A stretch of DNA of 64,000 nucleotides from the NCBI RefSeq assembly GCF_003315205.1, contig NZ_QNRR01000003.1, forward strand, positions 372,001 to 436,000. The letters run 5' to 3'. The stretch's first letter is position 1. The number at the start of each line of letters is the position of its first letter. Made by a program: the position numbers and the translations under genes. Of this stretch, positions 16,788-26,112 are shown piece by piece. This stretch comes from Roseimicrobium gellanilyticum (GTDB lineage Bacteria; Verrucomicrobiota; Verrucomicrobiia; Verrucomicrobiales; Verrucomicrobiaceae). A model generated the notes under the pieces. The model was given only the letters and a program-made list of their open reading frames with translations, did not search any database and was not told the origin of the DNA.

Positions 16788-17975
16788 TTAAGCTGCCGCA
16801 ACCGCCGCGACGATCTTCTTCGCGGCATCAGCGAGGTCATCCGCGCTCGTGATGGCAAGGCCGCTGTCTGCCAGCGTCTTCTTGCCGGCGACCACGTTGT
16901 TGCCTTCAAGGCGCACAACGAGCGGGATGGAAAGGCTGGTCTCCTGCGCAGCGGCGATGATGCCGGTGGCAATGATGTTGCAGTCCATGATGCCGCCGAA
17001 GATGTTCACGAGGATGCCCTTCACATTCGGGTCTCCGAGAATGATCTTGAAGGCAGCCGTCACCTGCTCCTTGGAAGCGCCGCCACCCACGTCGAGGAAG
17101 TTGGCAGGATCGCCACCGGAGAACTTGATGATATCCATGGTGGCCATGGCCAGACCTGCGCCGTTCACCAGGCAGGCGATGTTTCCATCCAGACCGATGT
17201 AGTTCAGGTTGTACTCGCTTGCGGCGACCTCACGGGGGTCTTCCTCCGTCTTGTCGCGCATGGCCACCACGTCCTTCTGACGGTAGAGCGCGTTGTCATC
17301 GAAGTTGAACTTCGCATCAAGGGCCACGAGCTGGTTGTCCGTGGTGATGGCCAGCGGGTTCACCTCGACCATGGAGCAGTCGACCTTGATGAAGAGATTG
17401 TAGAGCGCGGTGAAGAGCTTCACCGCCTGGTTCATGAGCGCACCACGCAATCCGAGAGCCGCTGCCACCTTCCGGCACTGGTAGGCCTGCAGGCCAAGGG
17501 TGGGGTGGATGCCCTCCTTGATGATCTTTTCAGGAGTCTTTTCGGCAACCTCTTCGATGTTCACGCCGCCTTCAGTGCTGGCGATGATGGAGTGGCGGCT
17601 GTTCGCGCGGTCCAGCAGGATGGCAAAGTAGTATTCCTTGGCAATATCCACGGACTTCGCCACGAGCACCTTGCTCACCAGCTTGCCGTCGGGGCCGGTC
17701 TGATGGGTCACGAGGGTCTGGCCCAGCATCTTGCCTGCAATGTCCTCCGCCTCCGCAGCGGTGTTGATGACATGCACGCCGCCCTTGAATCCATTCTTGA
17801 AAGTACCCTTGCCACGTCCACCGGCATGGATCTGTGCCTTCACCACAAGTCCCTCACCGCCAAGCTCGCGCGCAGCAGCACCCGCTTCCGCCGCCGTGCT
17901 GGCGACCTTTCCTTTGGGAGTGGCGACGCCGAATTTTTCAAAAAGCTCCTTGGCCTGGTATTCGTGGATGTTCAT
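16788..17975 (-). CDS. sucC: succinate-CoA ligase (ADP-forming) subunit beta
   Basis: 395 residues, within the normal range for SucC. It opens with [17 protein letters not shown], the standard start of the ATP-grasp domain. It continues with [20 protein letters not shown] (nucleotide-binding), VEVNPLAIT (metal-binding), [14 protein letters not shown], and the C-terminal ligase-CoA domain with NFLDVGGGA and ILVNIFGGI. It supplies the nucleotide-binding half of succinyl-CoA synthetase. First gene of its operon; a sigma-70-like promoter lies 50-75 bases upstream of the ATG. No Shine-Dalgarno sequence is evident. Confidence 0.97.
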   Translation of the reverse strand: MNIHEYQAKELFEKFGVATPKGKVASTAAEAGAAARELGGEGLVVKAQIHAGGRGKGTFKNGFKGGVHVINTAAEAEDIAGKMLGQTLVTHQTGPDGKLVSKVLVAKSVDIAKEYYFAILLDRANSRHSIIASTEGGVNIEEVAEKTPEKIIKEGIHPTLGLQAYQCRKVAAALGLRGALMNQAVKLFTALYNLFIKVDCSMVEVNPLAITTDNQLVALDAKFNFDDNALYRQKDVVAMRDKTEEDPREVAASEYNLNYIGLDGNIACLVNGAGLAMATMDIIKFSGGDPANFLDVGGGASKEQVTAAFKIILGDPNVKGILVNIFGGIMDCNIIATGIIAAAQETSLSIPLVVRLEGNNVVAGKKTLADSGLAITSADDLADAAKKIVAAVAAA

Positions 17976-18023
17976 GGAAGGGAAAGTGTCAGCGGAAAGG
18001 GAACGGAAAGAACGAGAGCCGCG

Positions 18024-18051
18024 AGCATAGGAGCAGGTCTCGCACCGTCAA
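18024..18051 (-). promoter_or_regulatory. sigma-70-like promoter candidate for sucC
   Basis: Minus strand TTGACG (18051-18046), a 16-base spacer, and TATGCT (18029-18024), about 48 bases upstream of the sucC ATG. The rest of the interval 17976-18260 shows no gene or clear repeat. Confidence 0.5.
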
Positions 18052-18260
18052 GGCGCAGAGTTGGGAGAGTTTTGGCAAGTCCGCGATTGGCTGTAGCGGA
18101 GGTCTTCAGCTTGGAGTAGCCCCCCCAAGTTTGCTTTCATTCGGCGGCAGCCGATTCATCGCTGAAATTGGCTTTCCGACAGCTCGCACTCGCCTTCAAG
18201 AACGAATACAGTCCGTTTGCTTCTATTCACAGTCTCGACAGACAGCAAGATGACCGACTG

Positions 18261-18809
18261 TCATTTCTCCTCCGCCACCAACGGAGCACTGCTCTTGATG
18301 GCCTTCGATTCCACATCACAAACCACCGTTGAAGTGGTCGCCCCATACTCGGCATTGATGGAGAACACCATCCCATTCCATCCGATGTAGTTCTGAACCG
18401 TCGAAGCGCGCTGTAACTTTGTTACGACCTGAAATCTCCAGTGAGGCTTGTCCTTCTCGATGGCCTCGAAAATCGACGAATCGAGCTTGTAAACTTCTAT
18501 GGGCTCAGCGTGACCACGCGGCATCACAATGAATTTGCCGTCTGGTGATATAAGGTCACCTAGATTCAGGAAGTTCTCTCCCACGTTTCTAGATTTGGTG
18601 GCCTCACCAAAGGGATCGAACAGTACAACCCGACGAATCTTGTCCTCGGTAACAAGCGCCACCACGAGGGTCGCATTGTCAGCGGCGCGAAGTTCCAGGA
18701 CGTCTCTTTCCCGCGGCGATTTGGCAGTGGCTTCCCCTTTGGGCAAGGCATCTGCCGCCTGGACATTTAGAGAACACACGACAGCAAGCAAAAGAAGACG
18801 GTAACTCAT
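18261..18809 (-). CDS. exported hypothetical protein, candidate immunity protein for the RHS tip
   Basis: 182 residues, no family recognised. The N-terminus (MSYRLLLLAVVCSLNVQA) is a Sec signal peptide with an Ala-type cleavage site near residue 18, predicting a periplasmic protein. The lipobox is imperfect (Val before Cys), so lipidation is unlikely. The rest alternates short beta strands (NATLVVALVTEDKIRRVVLF, SPDGKFIVMPRG), suggesting a small beta-rich domain. It starts 18 bases after the RHS stop on the same strand, the position in which RHS immunity genes usually lie. Immunity is inferred from position and compartment only. It may instead be an unrelated periplasmic protein. Confidence 0.6.
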   Translation of the reverse strand: MSYRLLLLAVVCSLNVQAADALPKGEATAKSPRERDVLELRAADNATLVVALVTEDKIRRVVLFDPFGEATKSRNVGENFLNLGDLISPDGKFIVMPRGHAEPIEVYKLDSSIFEAIEKDKPHWRFQVVTKLQRASTVQNYIGWNGMVFSINAEYGATTSTVVCDVESKAIKSSAPLVAEEK

Positions 18810-18827
18810 GACATGAACAGTTCGGGT

Positions 18828-21800
18828 TCATTTCCAAATACCATTGTCTGGCGGCACAAAGATCAACCCCTGCCGCCCGGAACCCGTCGGGTACCATGAT
18901 TCAAACGGCCCCTTGTCATAAACCTTGTCAGGATCGCCCTCACCGACATGTACTTCGTACACTGTGCCTCTCGAAACCATGGCATTGTGATGCGTAAACG
19001 CGGTCATGATGAAGCCAAACTCAAGTCCTGCAAGCTTTGCGAGCCCACTCCCATCTCGAGGCGTGGGTCCGGGATTCCAATTACTGTATCGTTTTGACCA
19101 ATTGTCCTTCAAGGGCGCGTAGATCGCCTCGGGCACCGGATCGTAATTGATAATCCAATTGTTCTTATTCACGGTGAACTTCTTTTGCCCTTCCAGATAG
19201 TAATTGCCATTCATGACGTTGTCCACGTTGTCAATAATGGTTCGACGTCGCCCGCGATCATACGCCTCCCTTTGGTCGAGGGGCACGTCGGAACCCGTCA
19301 ATGTAGGATGATTGATGTCCCGATTGTAATACACTGCAATCCAATCCTGTTCCTTGAGAACTTTGGCAATTTCGCCACCGTTTCCTCGAGCTTTCCACAC
19401 AGCCGCGGCCACTTTGCTGTCCGCACCGTTTTCCCTCTTGTAGGTGCAAGCAATGACGTCCGCAACGAAACCACAACACGACGTGTTGGGCTTTTTGGGA
19501 TCGAGCGAAGCTTCTGTGCTCCACTCCCCGATCCTCCTCTCGGTGTTTTTCATGAATTCCTCAATGCACTTCACGGCTGTAGCGCTGCTCCACTTTTCCT
19601 TTTCAACCAGGCCGAACAAGTCAATCCGGTTGAGAGCATCGTTGGACACCATCGCATAGAGGTTTGCACCGCCGCCCTCACCGATCGGGTCGCGGCTGAT
19701 CCACGACGCGAGCGCTGGTGCATAGTACCGGTAGCCGTAGTATATCAACTGGGTTTCTACGTCCGTGTACTTCGTCGAAAATCCAAACGGACAAGTCAAC
19801 CCGTTGCCACGGCCCAGATCGCCCACTATCTCGTTTCCGAACGGGTCGTAGTCACGATGCTCGGCAATGTGCCCCGAAACAGCATCCACATATGCTGCCA
19901 CATTCCCGTTTCCATCATAGCAGGGGAACCACACTGCGCCCTGGATGCCTTCACTTGGCACCTGTTCCACCATGAGCAGGCCTCCCACACCGCCAGCCTG
20001 CTGCCCGCTGCCGCTCACGTCAACGCCCCATGCATAACAGCGCATGGAACCGGATCCGGCTGACATATTGATCTCCGCCACCAAGTTCCAGCCATCATAC
20101 AAATATCTCCAGTCGGCCTGCTCCACCCAACTCGCCGTCTGCAAGCCAAGCACGCGCTTGCGGATGCGGCGCCCCTCTGCGTCATACGCAAACTCCAGAC
20201 GTTGGGAAGGCACTCCTGCGGCTGCCGCCTCAGGGATAGTCTCCATCACCGCCAGACGATTCTCAGCGTCCCACTCATAGCGCCAGCGTCCATCCCTGGC
20301 CAAGTTGCCATCTGCGTCATATATGTAGGCTTCAGGAGTCGCAGCAAACCACAGGTGCCCTTGGCGTTTCTGTTTCAGATCACTTCCATTTCTTCCGGCA
20401 CCCCCAAGTACCGCCTCCACCTCTATGGGAATGAAAGCCGCAGAGGGGGCTGTCTCTGCCGTGATTCCGGCGTGGAAGTCCCCGGTACTGGTATTCTGGT
20501 CAGCGAGTAAGCCATTGACTTTCACGGAGGCTTGAGGATTTGTTCTGCCAAGCACCCACTTGCTCGCTGGATGCTCTCGGTTTACCAGAGCGTTGCTGGC
20601 GTCCGAGTTCCAAACGAGGCTGACCACCCCGGCAGGGGTGTCTTCTGTCACCACCGTACGGCCACCAATTCCGTTGTAGCTATAGCCAAAGACATATCCG
20701 GGTTTGGGTGTTCCATTGACGGCTTTTGAACTTCCCGTAACTTCTCCCCGGGAGTTATAGACGTAACCCCAAACCTCCCCGGTTTCTCGAGCCGCCGCAC
20801 TCCGCCTGCCGGAGCTGTCATGACTATATGAATGCTGGCTCACCACGGGTCCTGCAGTTCCCCACCTCCATATGATGGATTCAAGCCGTTCCTCATCGTC
20901 ATAGAGGGTCATGCCGTTCAAGGAACTGCTCCCGTAGGAGACTGTCGTAGGGTGTCCTGTTACTGAGTCGATGGCATATGTCACCTCCCGCCCAAAGGCT
21001 CCCACTGTCTCCGCCTGTCCAGAGGCATTGTAACCGTAGGCAATCTGTCTGTTTCTACCGCTAAAACTCCAGGAAAAAGCCCGGCGGCGGCTCAAGCCAT
21101 CAAACTGTTGACTCAATACCGCTCCGTCCAGCAGCCCACCACTGATGCTTTCGCCACTGGCAATGCCTCCGGGTCCCGCATATGCAAAGGTCCGCAATCC
21201 GCTCGCATCAGTAAGTGAGCGCAACTGACCGTCTGAGTAATATGCCTTTAGCGTTGAGGGCGTGCCGTCATTGTAGCTGGTCTGCGTCAGTCGCCCGGCG
21301 GCATCATAAGCATAGGTGGTCTTGACTCTCTGCCCTGGCGAGATCTCGCGGGCCCAAAGGCGCTCCTGTAGACGGCCACCAACGCCATAAGTGTAGTTTA
21401 CCGACTTATTCTTCGCATCAACTCTCCCAGTCAGCACGCCAGTCGCAGAGTCACGCTGCCAAGTCGTTACATCTGGGACTCCCTGAGGATCACCACCCCG
21501 GTAGGTGCGCATCTTCCACAAATCCCCGAACTGGTCATACTCGAAGCGGATGGGATATGTTGCGTTGCCCGCCTGTAGCAACACTCTGCCTGCTTGATCA
21601 TACTCGTAGGTCGTTGTACTTCCACCACGATCAGTGACTTGCTTCAGGCGACGTGCATTGGCATGGCCATCTGGATAATACTCGTAGGCTTCGACTGTCG
21701 TATATCCAGAAGCACCTGAAGGCTGAATTCTCACCGCCTTCACTCGGTCACGAGCCGTGCCATCCACCAGATTATCGAATTCGCGCGTAACTTTGACGCC

Positions 21801-24800
21801 TGCAGGCTCGACAACTTCAATAAGGCGCTCAAGACCGTCATACTTGTAGGTAGTGGCACCTGTACCTTCCATGGACGTACTGGACACTAGCAACCCATTC
21901 ACCGTGGTGCTCAAGGCAGTCCGGTTTGAGCGGTTCGTAGAAACAGCCGTGGTCTGTATTTTGCTGTCCGGAATAACTACAGTGGCTGTAGCTGTGACCG
22001 TTCCGTCGGAGGAGATTTCCTGCAACATCGTCGAAGTAGCACCCGTGATCTTTCTTCGCAGAACTCGTGAAACAAAGTTGCTTCGGTTTGCCTCGTTCAG
22101 CGTCTGTATGGTGGTAGTGACCTCCCACCACGTCCCTTGCTCCTCCTCATAGGTTACTTGTGTCGCAGTGATCGGCTCGGCGAGATTAGCTTCCAAAACA
22201 CCATTGCCGTTGAAGTCCATACCATTGGCCGACAACCTCCCGAAAGCGTCATAAACAAAAAGCTGCGGCGCTTGCCCGGATATTTCGGTGCGTATCCGCT
22301 GTCCCTTCGTGTTGTAGTGGTGAGTGGTAAGCAGGATCGCGCCTCCGCCTGCAGGGCTGGGCCGTCGCTCATTCAGCAACCAACCCAAGCCATTGCTGGT
22401 AGCACTTCTCCATCTCGGGCTGTCCACAGAACCGTAGCGAATGGTTTCCGTGACCGATCCATCTCCATTGATCGCAAAGGCGTGGTATTCCGCCACTCCT
22501 GATGAACCCGTAATGCTCTTCACTCGTCCGTCCAGATACTTCTCAGTGATTCGTGAGCTGCCATCCGGATAGGTTTCAATGATTCGACGCCCGCCCAATT
22601 CGTATGATATTGTCGAAGTTGGCGCTCCATCGTTCATCATTGACACGAGGCGTCCGGCAAGGTCAGAAACCGAGGTGCGAATACGCTTTAGAGGGCCTGC
22701 CGTCACGGTGCTCGTATGCGTTAACCCACTCTCTACCTCAGTCTGTAGAATGTCGGGAGCTCCGTTGTGTCCCAGTTTTGCGGTACTCAACACTTCACCC
22801 GTCACTGCATCTGACACCGTGCGAGTAGTGATCCCCATCTCATCCGTCTCATCCAAGGTCGTCGCATCGACTTGTGTGGCCCGATAAATCGCGACCCCAT
22901 CTTGCATGCTGCTCAGCCTGTCCCGGCTTTCTGAATGATAGTCATGCACGGTCGTGGAGATTGGAGTGGCCCCGTGCATGACGCGCTCATTTCGGATTAG
23001 TCCCTGGTAGTCCATCTCTGTTACCCGCACAGTTGGGGACGTATCCAAGAGTTCAAACGAAACCGGGTCCGCTGCGTAGTGCCGTTCAGTTATCCGACGG
23101 GCATTCCCTGGAAGATGGCCTGCAGCAGGAGGACTCCAATCGAACGTTTTGGCCGTTTCATCCCAAGTGCCCCGGTCATAGCTGTAGGCGGTAACTTTTC
23201 CCGTGGCATCCACCGTGCGACGCAGATCTCCCAGACCAAAATGAGCCTGGCTGGCATCATGCAGGTTCATGGTTCCATCCCACCTGCTGTAATCCGCCGT
23301 GAACCGTTGATTCATGGTGATTTTGAAGACACCATTGAACAGGTCGAGGTTCGGCGGAGTGTGAGGGGGATCGTTCGGTGAAGGCGGGGTGGAGTTGGGC
23401 ACGTCGCTCCATGTCCCGGTAGCGATTGTCTCCCAAGTGCCTTCCACGAAGTCAGAACCTTGGCTTTGGGAGTTGAGGCTGAAGGAAATACCCGTGTACG
23501 AGACATCAATCGCCTGATTAACTCCCGTCGCAGCCGTGTACAAAACCACCTGGGTGCCTGACGGGTATGCATAAAGCACGCCTGTATTAGTATAGGGACT
23601 GTTGGGATCCGTCACGAGAGCGTCACACACCGCCGTTGCCAAGTCCGCTGGATAAAGGCCGGCTCCGGTCTGGATCCCAACGGTGATGGTATAGGCAGTG
23701 CCATTTACCGCCAAGGTCAGAGTGTCCCCCTCTCCCGCCTGACCGCACTCGATATGTACGCGTGCTGGCTGGCCCGGTATGTCCGAACGATACTCCACAT
23801 TGAATCCTGGGGGCATTTGATGGCTGCGCATACGCCACGTATTGCTGGAATAATCAAGGTGGGCACCGCCGGCGGCACCCATGAGCGCAGCGAGCGCCTG
23901 GCCAAAGCTCCCGCCAAAAGAGGTCAAAGATTGCTTGTATGTATTTTCTGGATTTTCCGGATCCACATAACTTACGGCCATTTCGCATCCCGGCGGAGCT
24001 TGATCACCAGTTAGGAATGGGATCTGCTGGCTGAGTGTTGCCTGTCGCCAAGGTCCAAGGTTGTATAGATCAAATATTTCGTACACATAGGTGTCGGGAT
24101 TAGCGGAACGTCTCCGGTCAGAAGCCCATCGCGTAGCGTGCGCAAGGGGATCAATCTGGTCGTTCCATTCGCGCCTCCATTGGCGTGAAACGACAATCGC
24201 CTTGATACTTTCCATCTCCCAAGCCTCCGTGGCACTGATACGCTGATAAGTTACCGCTCGGCTGTTCCCGTAGTTTGCTTCTGATGGGTGGAGAACTTCA
24301 TTCATCCAAGGGTGCAAAGTCCGAAGGAGATTCCCGGTTTCAGGATGATACTCGTAGGCAATCCAAGACCCATCTGCCTGAATTCTCCACTTCACCTTCC
24401 CAATAGTGGTCGGGCTACCCGTGTCGAAGTATTCGGTGGAACTGGTCAGTGTTGTTTGCGCATCTGCTTTGACCGAAGTCTGGATCAGACCTTGGCCCCA
24501 AGAATACATGCGGTAGGTCAGCGTTTCGCTAGACAGCAGCACTTCCTCATTCTCCTCACGCTTGAGTTTTTCGCGTTGCACACTGCGAATGCCGCCGTCC
24601 CATGGACTTTCCACTCCGGTGGAGATGGTTCCATCCGGAGCAACTTCCCGCCAAACGCGACTTCCATCGCCACCTGCTTTTCCGTAAAACTCCCACGTCC
24701 TCGTGACACCATTGTATGTTTGGGTATAGATGATGCCCGGCGGCATTGTTCCGGTCTCCGCCACCTGCTGCAGCACATGCACACCTAAGGGTGGATCTCC

Positions 24801-26069
24801 AGCTAACCCTGTAGAGCTCTTGACAGTGATGATCACCTGACTACCGCCACTGCGCTGCTCTTCCACCACAATGCCATTCCCGGAAATGCGTCGCGAAATG
24901 CCTGGCACGGGATTTGCCATGTCCGTGAAGGAGGGAGGCTGTCCGAACACGTCAAACGGCATGCTCAACACGAAATTGCCCGAGGCGAGCAAATTTGGAT
25001 CATCCAAGCGACCCGAAAACGAGAACATCCCCTTGGCGTAGCCCGTCTCATTGCGCCCTACGCCAAACGCAATATTCACCGGGACTTCGGGAGGACCACC
25101 GCCGCCACCGCCGCCACCGCCGCCACCACCACCACTGTCGCCAGGCCCTGACGGCGATCCATTGCCCGGATCATGGTCGTCTGACGCATCAGGAATCCAA
25201 ACCACCATCTCCAGGGAATCACTTCGCGGCGACGCACTACTGGAATGAGGCTGGGGATCGGTGGGGGGATAGCCTGGGCTGGTCATTACATCTTCCTCAT
25301 GCTGTTGGCCCCAGCGACTAAATCGTGGATCAAGCTCAGGACCCGGGGGATCGTGTGGCTCGCGAGTGTCATATGCCACCGCTTCTTCAACATTGCGGTC
25401 GATCAGATGAAATGTATGGCTGTCGCCCGACGGAATATCCTCCCCCAAGTAGTCCTGAGATGCGCGCAATTCGTCAGCCTGACTCTGGTAGTTCTCTTCT
25501 GTGACATTCAAGGTCACCTGGCGGATCCCGAAACGGTAGTACTCAAGGTAGTAATACCGCTTCTCATAAGTGGGTTCCTGCCCAGGGTCCCCGGGAGTGT
25601 CTGGACAAGCCTCCGAGTTGTAGTCGGAGTTTGCCCAAGCACTTAGAGAAACACCTGGTTGCCAGAACTGATCTGTGCTGCGCTTGCTCAACAGCAATAC
25701 GTTCGGGCATGAATGCAGACTCACGCTGGCACTGGTTCCTTCACAAGGGCCGCTACCACTGCCATCCGAGACACTCAGGGAAAGAGAGTATTTCCCGCGC
25801 TTCACCTGATAAGCCTCGTATCGAGTTCCAGGCGTCTCACTAGGGGGCATCTCTACGCCAGAAGCGATGGTGAGCCCACCGAAGTTGGCTTGGCCTGAAC
25901 CCTCGAATATCGTCCCTTGGATGAGAATACTCTCGCAAGTGCACTGCGCTGCCAGGTTGTGCGCACTGCACACAAAGACAGAGAACACAACGAGACACCA
26001 CAGCAGAAGCCGCGGTGCGCCTATTTTTTTGGATCCGATTGTTTGGAATTTACCCATCTCGTTTTTCAT
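18828..26069 (-). CDS. Sec-exported RHS/YD-repeat protein with variable C-terminal tip
   Basis: About 2413 residues. A signal peptide (APRLLLWCLVVFSVFVCSAH region, residues 18-40) sends it out of the cytoplasm. About 270 residues of unknown fold precede a 13-glycine linker (313-325), then a long field of YD repeats (motifs such as YEYDQAGRVL, YTYGVGGRL, FAYDAEGRRIRKR). The RHS core ends near residue 2154 with YYGYRYYAPALASWISRDPI and RIDLFGL. The last 259 residues are a tip unrelated to the repeats: TSCCGFVADVIA at about 2200 and FTHHNAMVSRGTVYEVH at about 2358, spaced as a possible Cys/His (papain/NlpC-like) site. The start is uncertain (26069 or 26087). It follows the calcium-repeat gene by 25-45 bases. 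Confidence 0.88.
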   Translation of the reverse strand: MKNEMGKFQTIGSKKIGAPRLLLWCLVVFSVFVCSAHNLAAQCTCESILIQGTIFEGSGQANFGGLTIASGVEMPPSETPGTRYEAYQVKRGKYSLSLSVSDGSGSGPCEGTSASVSLHSCPNVLLLSKRSTDQFWQPGVSLSAWANSDYNSEACPDTPGDPGQEPTYEKRYYYLEYYRFGIRQVTLNVTEENYQSQADELRASQDYLGEDIPSGDSHTFHLIDRNVEEAVAYDTREPHDPPGPELDPRFSRWGQQHEEDVMTSPGYPPTDPQPHSSSASPRSDSLEMVVWIPDASDDHDPGNGSPSGPGDSGGGGGGGGGGGGGPPEVPVNIAFGVGRNETGYAKGMFSFSGRLDDPNLLASGNFVLSMPFDVFGQPPSFTDMANPVPGISRRISGNGIVVEEQRSGGSQVIITVKSSTGLAGDPPLGVHVLQQVAETGTMPPGIIYTQTYNGVTRTWEFYGKAGGDGSRVWREVAPDGTISTGVESPWDGGIRSVQREKLKREENEEVLLSSETLTYRMYSWGQGLIQTSVKADAQTTLTSSTEYFDTGSPTTIGKVKWRIQADGSWIAYEYHPETGNLLRTLHPWMNEVLHPSEANYGNSRAVTYQRISATEAWEMESIKAIVVSRQWRREWNDQIDPLAHATRWASDRRRSANPDTYVYEIFDLYNLGPWRQATLSQQIPFLTGDQAPPGCEMAVSYVDPENPENTYKQSLTSFGGSFGQALAALMGAAGGAHLDYSSNTWRMRSHQMPPGFNVEYRSDIPGQPARVHIECGQAGEGDTLTLAVNGTAYTITVGIQTGAGLYPADLATAVCDALVTDPNSPYTNTGVLYAYPSGTQVVLYTAATGVNQAIDVSYTGISFSLNSQSQGSDFVEGTWETIATGTWSDVPNSTPPSPNDPPHTPPNLDLFNGVFKITMNQRFTADYSRWDGTMNLHDASQAHFGLGDLRRTVDATGKVTAYSYDRGTWDETAKTFDWSPPAAGHLPGNARRITERHYAADPVSFELLDTSPTVRVTEMDYQGLIRNERVMHGATPISTTVHDYHSESRDRLSSMQDGVAIYRATQVDATTLDETDEMGITTRTVSDAVTGEVLSTAKLGHNGAPDILQTEVESGLTHTSTVTAGPLKRIRTSVSDLAGRLVSMMNDGAPTSTISYELGGRRIIETYPDGSSRITEKYLDGRVKSITGSSGVAEYHAFAINGDGSVTETIRYGSVDSPRWRSATSNGLGWLLNERRPSPAGGGAILLTTHHYNTKGQRIRTEISGQAPQLFVYDAFGRLSANGMDFNGNGVLEANLAEPITATQVTYEEEQGTWWEVTTTIQTLNEANRSNFVSRVLRRKITGATSTMLQEISSDGTVTATATVVIPDSKIQTTAVSTNRSNRTALSTTVNGLLVSSTSMEGTGATTYKYDGLERLIEVVEPAGVKVTREFDNLVDGTARDRVKAVRIQPSGASGYTTVEAYEYYPDGHANARRLKQVTDRGGSTTTYEYDQAGRVLLQAGNATYPIRFEYDQFGDLWKMRTYRGGDPQGVPDVTTWQRDSATGVLTGRVDAKNKSVNYTYGVGGRLQERLWAREISPGQRVKTTYAYDAAGRLTQTSYNDGTPSTLKAYYSDGQLRSLTDASGLRTFAYAGPGGIASGESISGGLLDGAVLSQQFDGLSRRRAFSWSFSGRNRQIAYGYNASGQAETVGAFGREVTYAIDSVTGHPTTVSYGSSSLNGMTLYDDEERLESIIWRWGTAGPVVSQHSYSHDSSGRRSAAARETGEVWGYVYNSRGEVTGSSKAVNGTPKPGYVFGYSYNGIGGRTVVTEDTPAGVVSLVWNSDASNALVNREHPASKWVLGRTNPQASVKVNGLLADQNTSTGDFHAGITAETAPSAAFIPIEVEAVLGGAGRNGSDLKQKRQGHLWFAATPEAYIYDADGNLARDGRWRYEWDAENRLAVMETIPEAAAAGVPSQRLEFAYDAEGRRIRKRVLGLQTASWVEQADWRYLYDGWNLVAEINMSAGSGSMRCYAWGVDVSGSGQQAGGVGGLLMVEQVPSEGIQGAVWFPCYDGNGNVAAYVDAVSGHIAEHRDYDPFGNEIVGDLGRGNGLTCPFGFSTKYTDVETQLIYYGYRYYAPALASWISRDPIGEGGGANLYAMVSNDALNRIDLFGLVEKEKWSSATAVKCIEEFMKNTERRIGEWSTEASLDPKKPNTSCCGFVADVIACTYKRENGADSKVAAAVWKARGNGGEIAKVLKEQDWIAVYYNRDINHPTLTGSDVPLDQREAYDRGRRRTIIDNVDNVMNGNYYLEGQKKFTVNKNNWIINYDPVPEAIYAPLKDNWSKRYSNWNPGPTPRDGSGLAKLAGLEFGFIMTAFTHHNAMVSRGTVYEVHVGEGDPDKVYDKGPFESWYPTGSGRQGLIFVPPDNGIWK
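25095..25133 (-). repeat. GGN triplet tract encoding 13 glycines
   Basis: Thirteen consecutive Gly codons (mixed GGT/GGC, with the nine-base pattern GGTGGCGGC recurring) in the RHS gene, followed by two Pro codons. It marks a flexible hinge between the N-terminal part and the YD-repeat shell, and is a likely site of replication slippage. Confidence 0.95.
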
Positions 26070-26112
26070 GGTGGTGTTCCAGGTCATGGCATTCGCCCAT
26101 TTAGCATGGGCG

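Noticed and set aside
18828-26069. RHS protein considered as a type VI secretion effector
   Set aside because: It has a Sec signal peptide, no PAAR domain, and no VgrG, Hcp or EagR-like gene in the neighbourhood.
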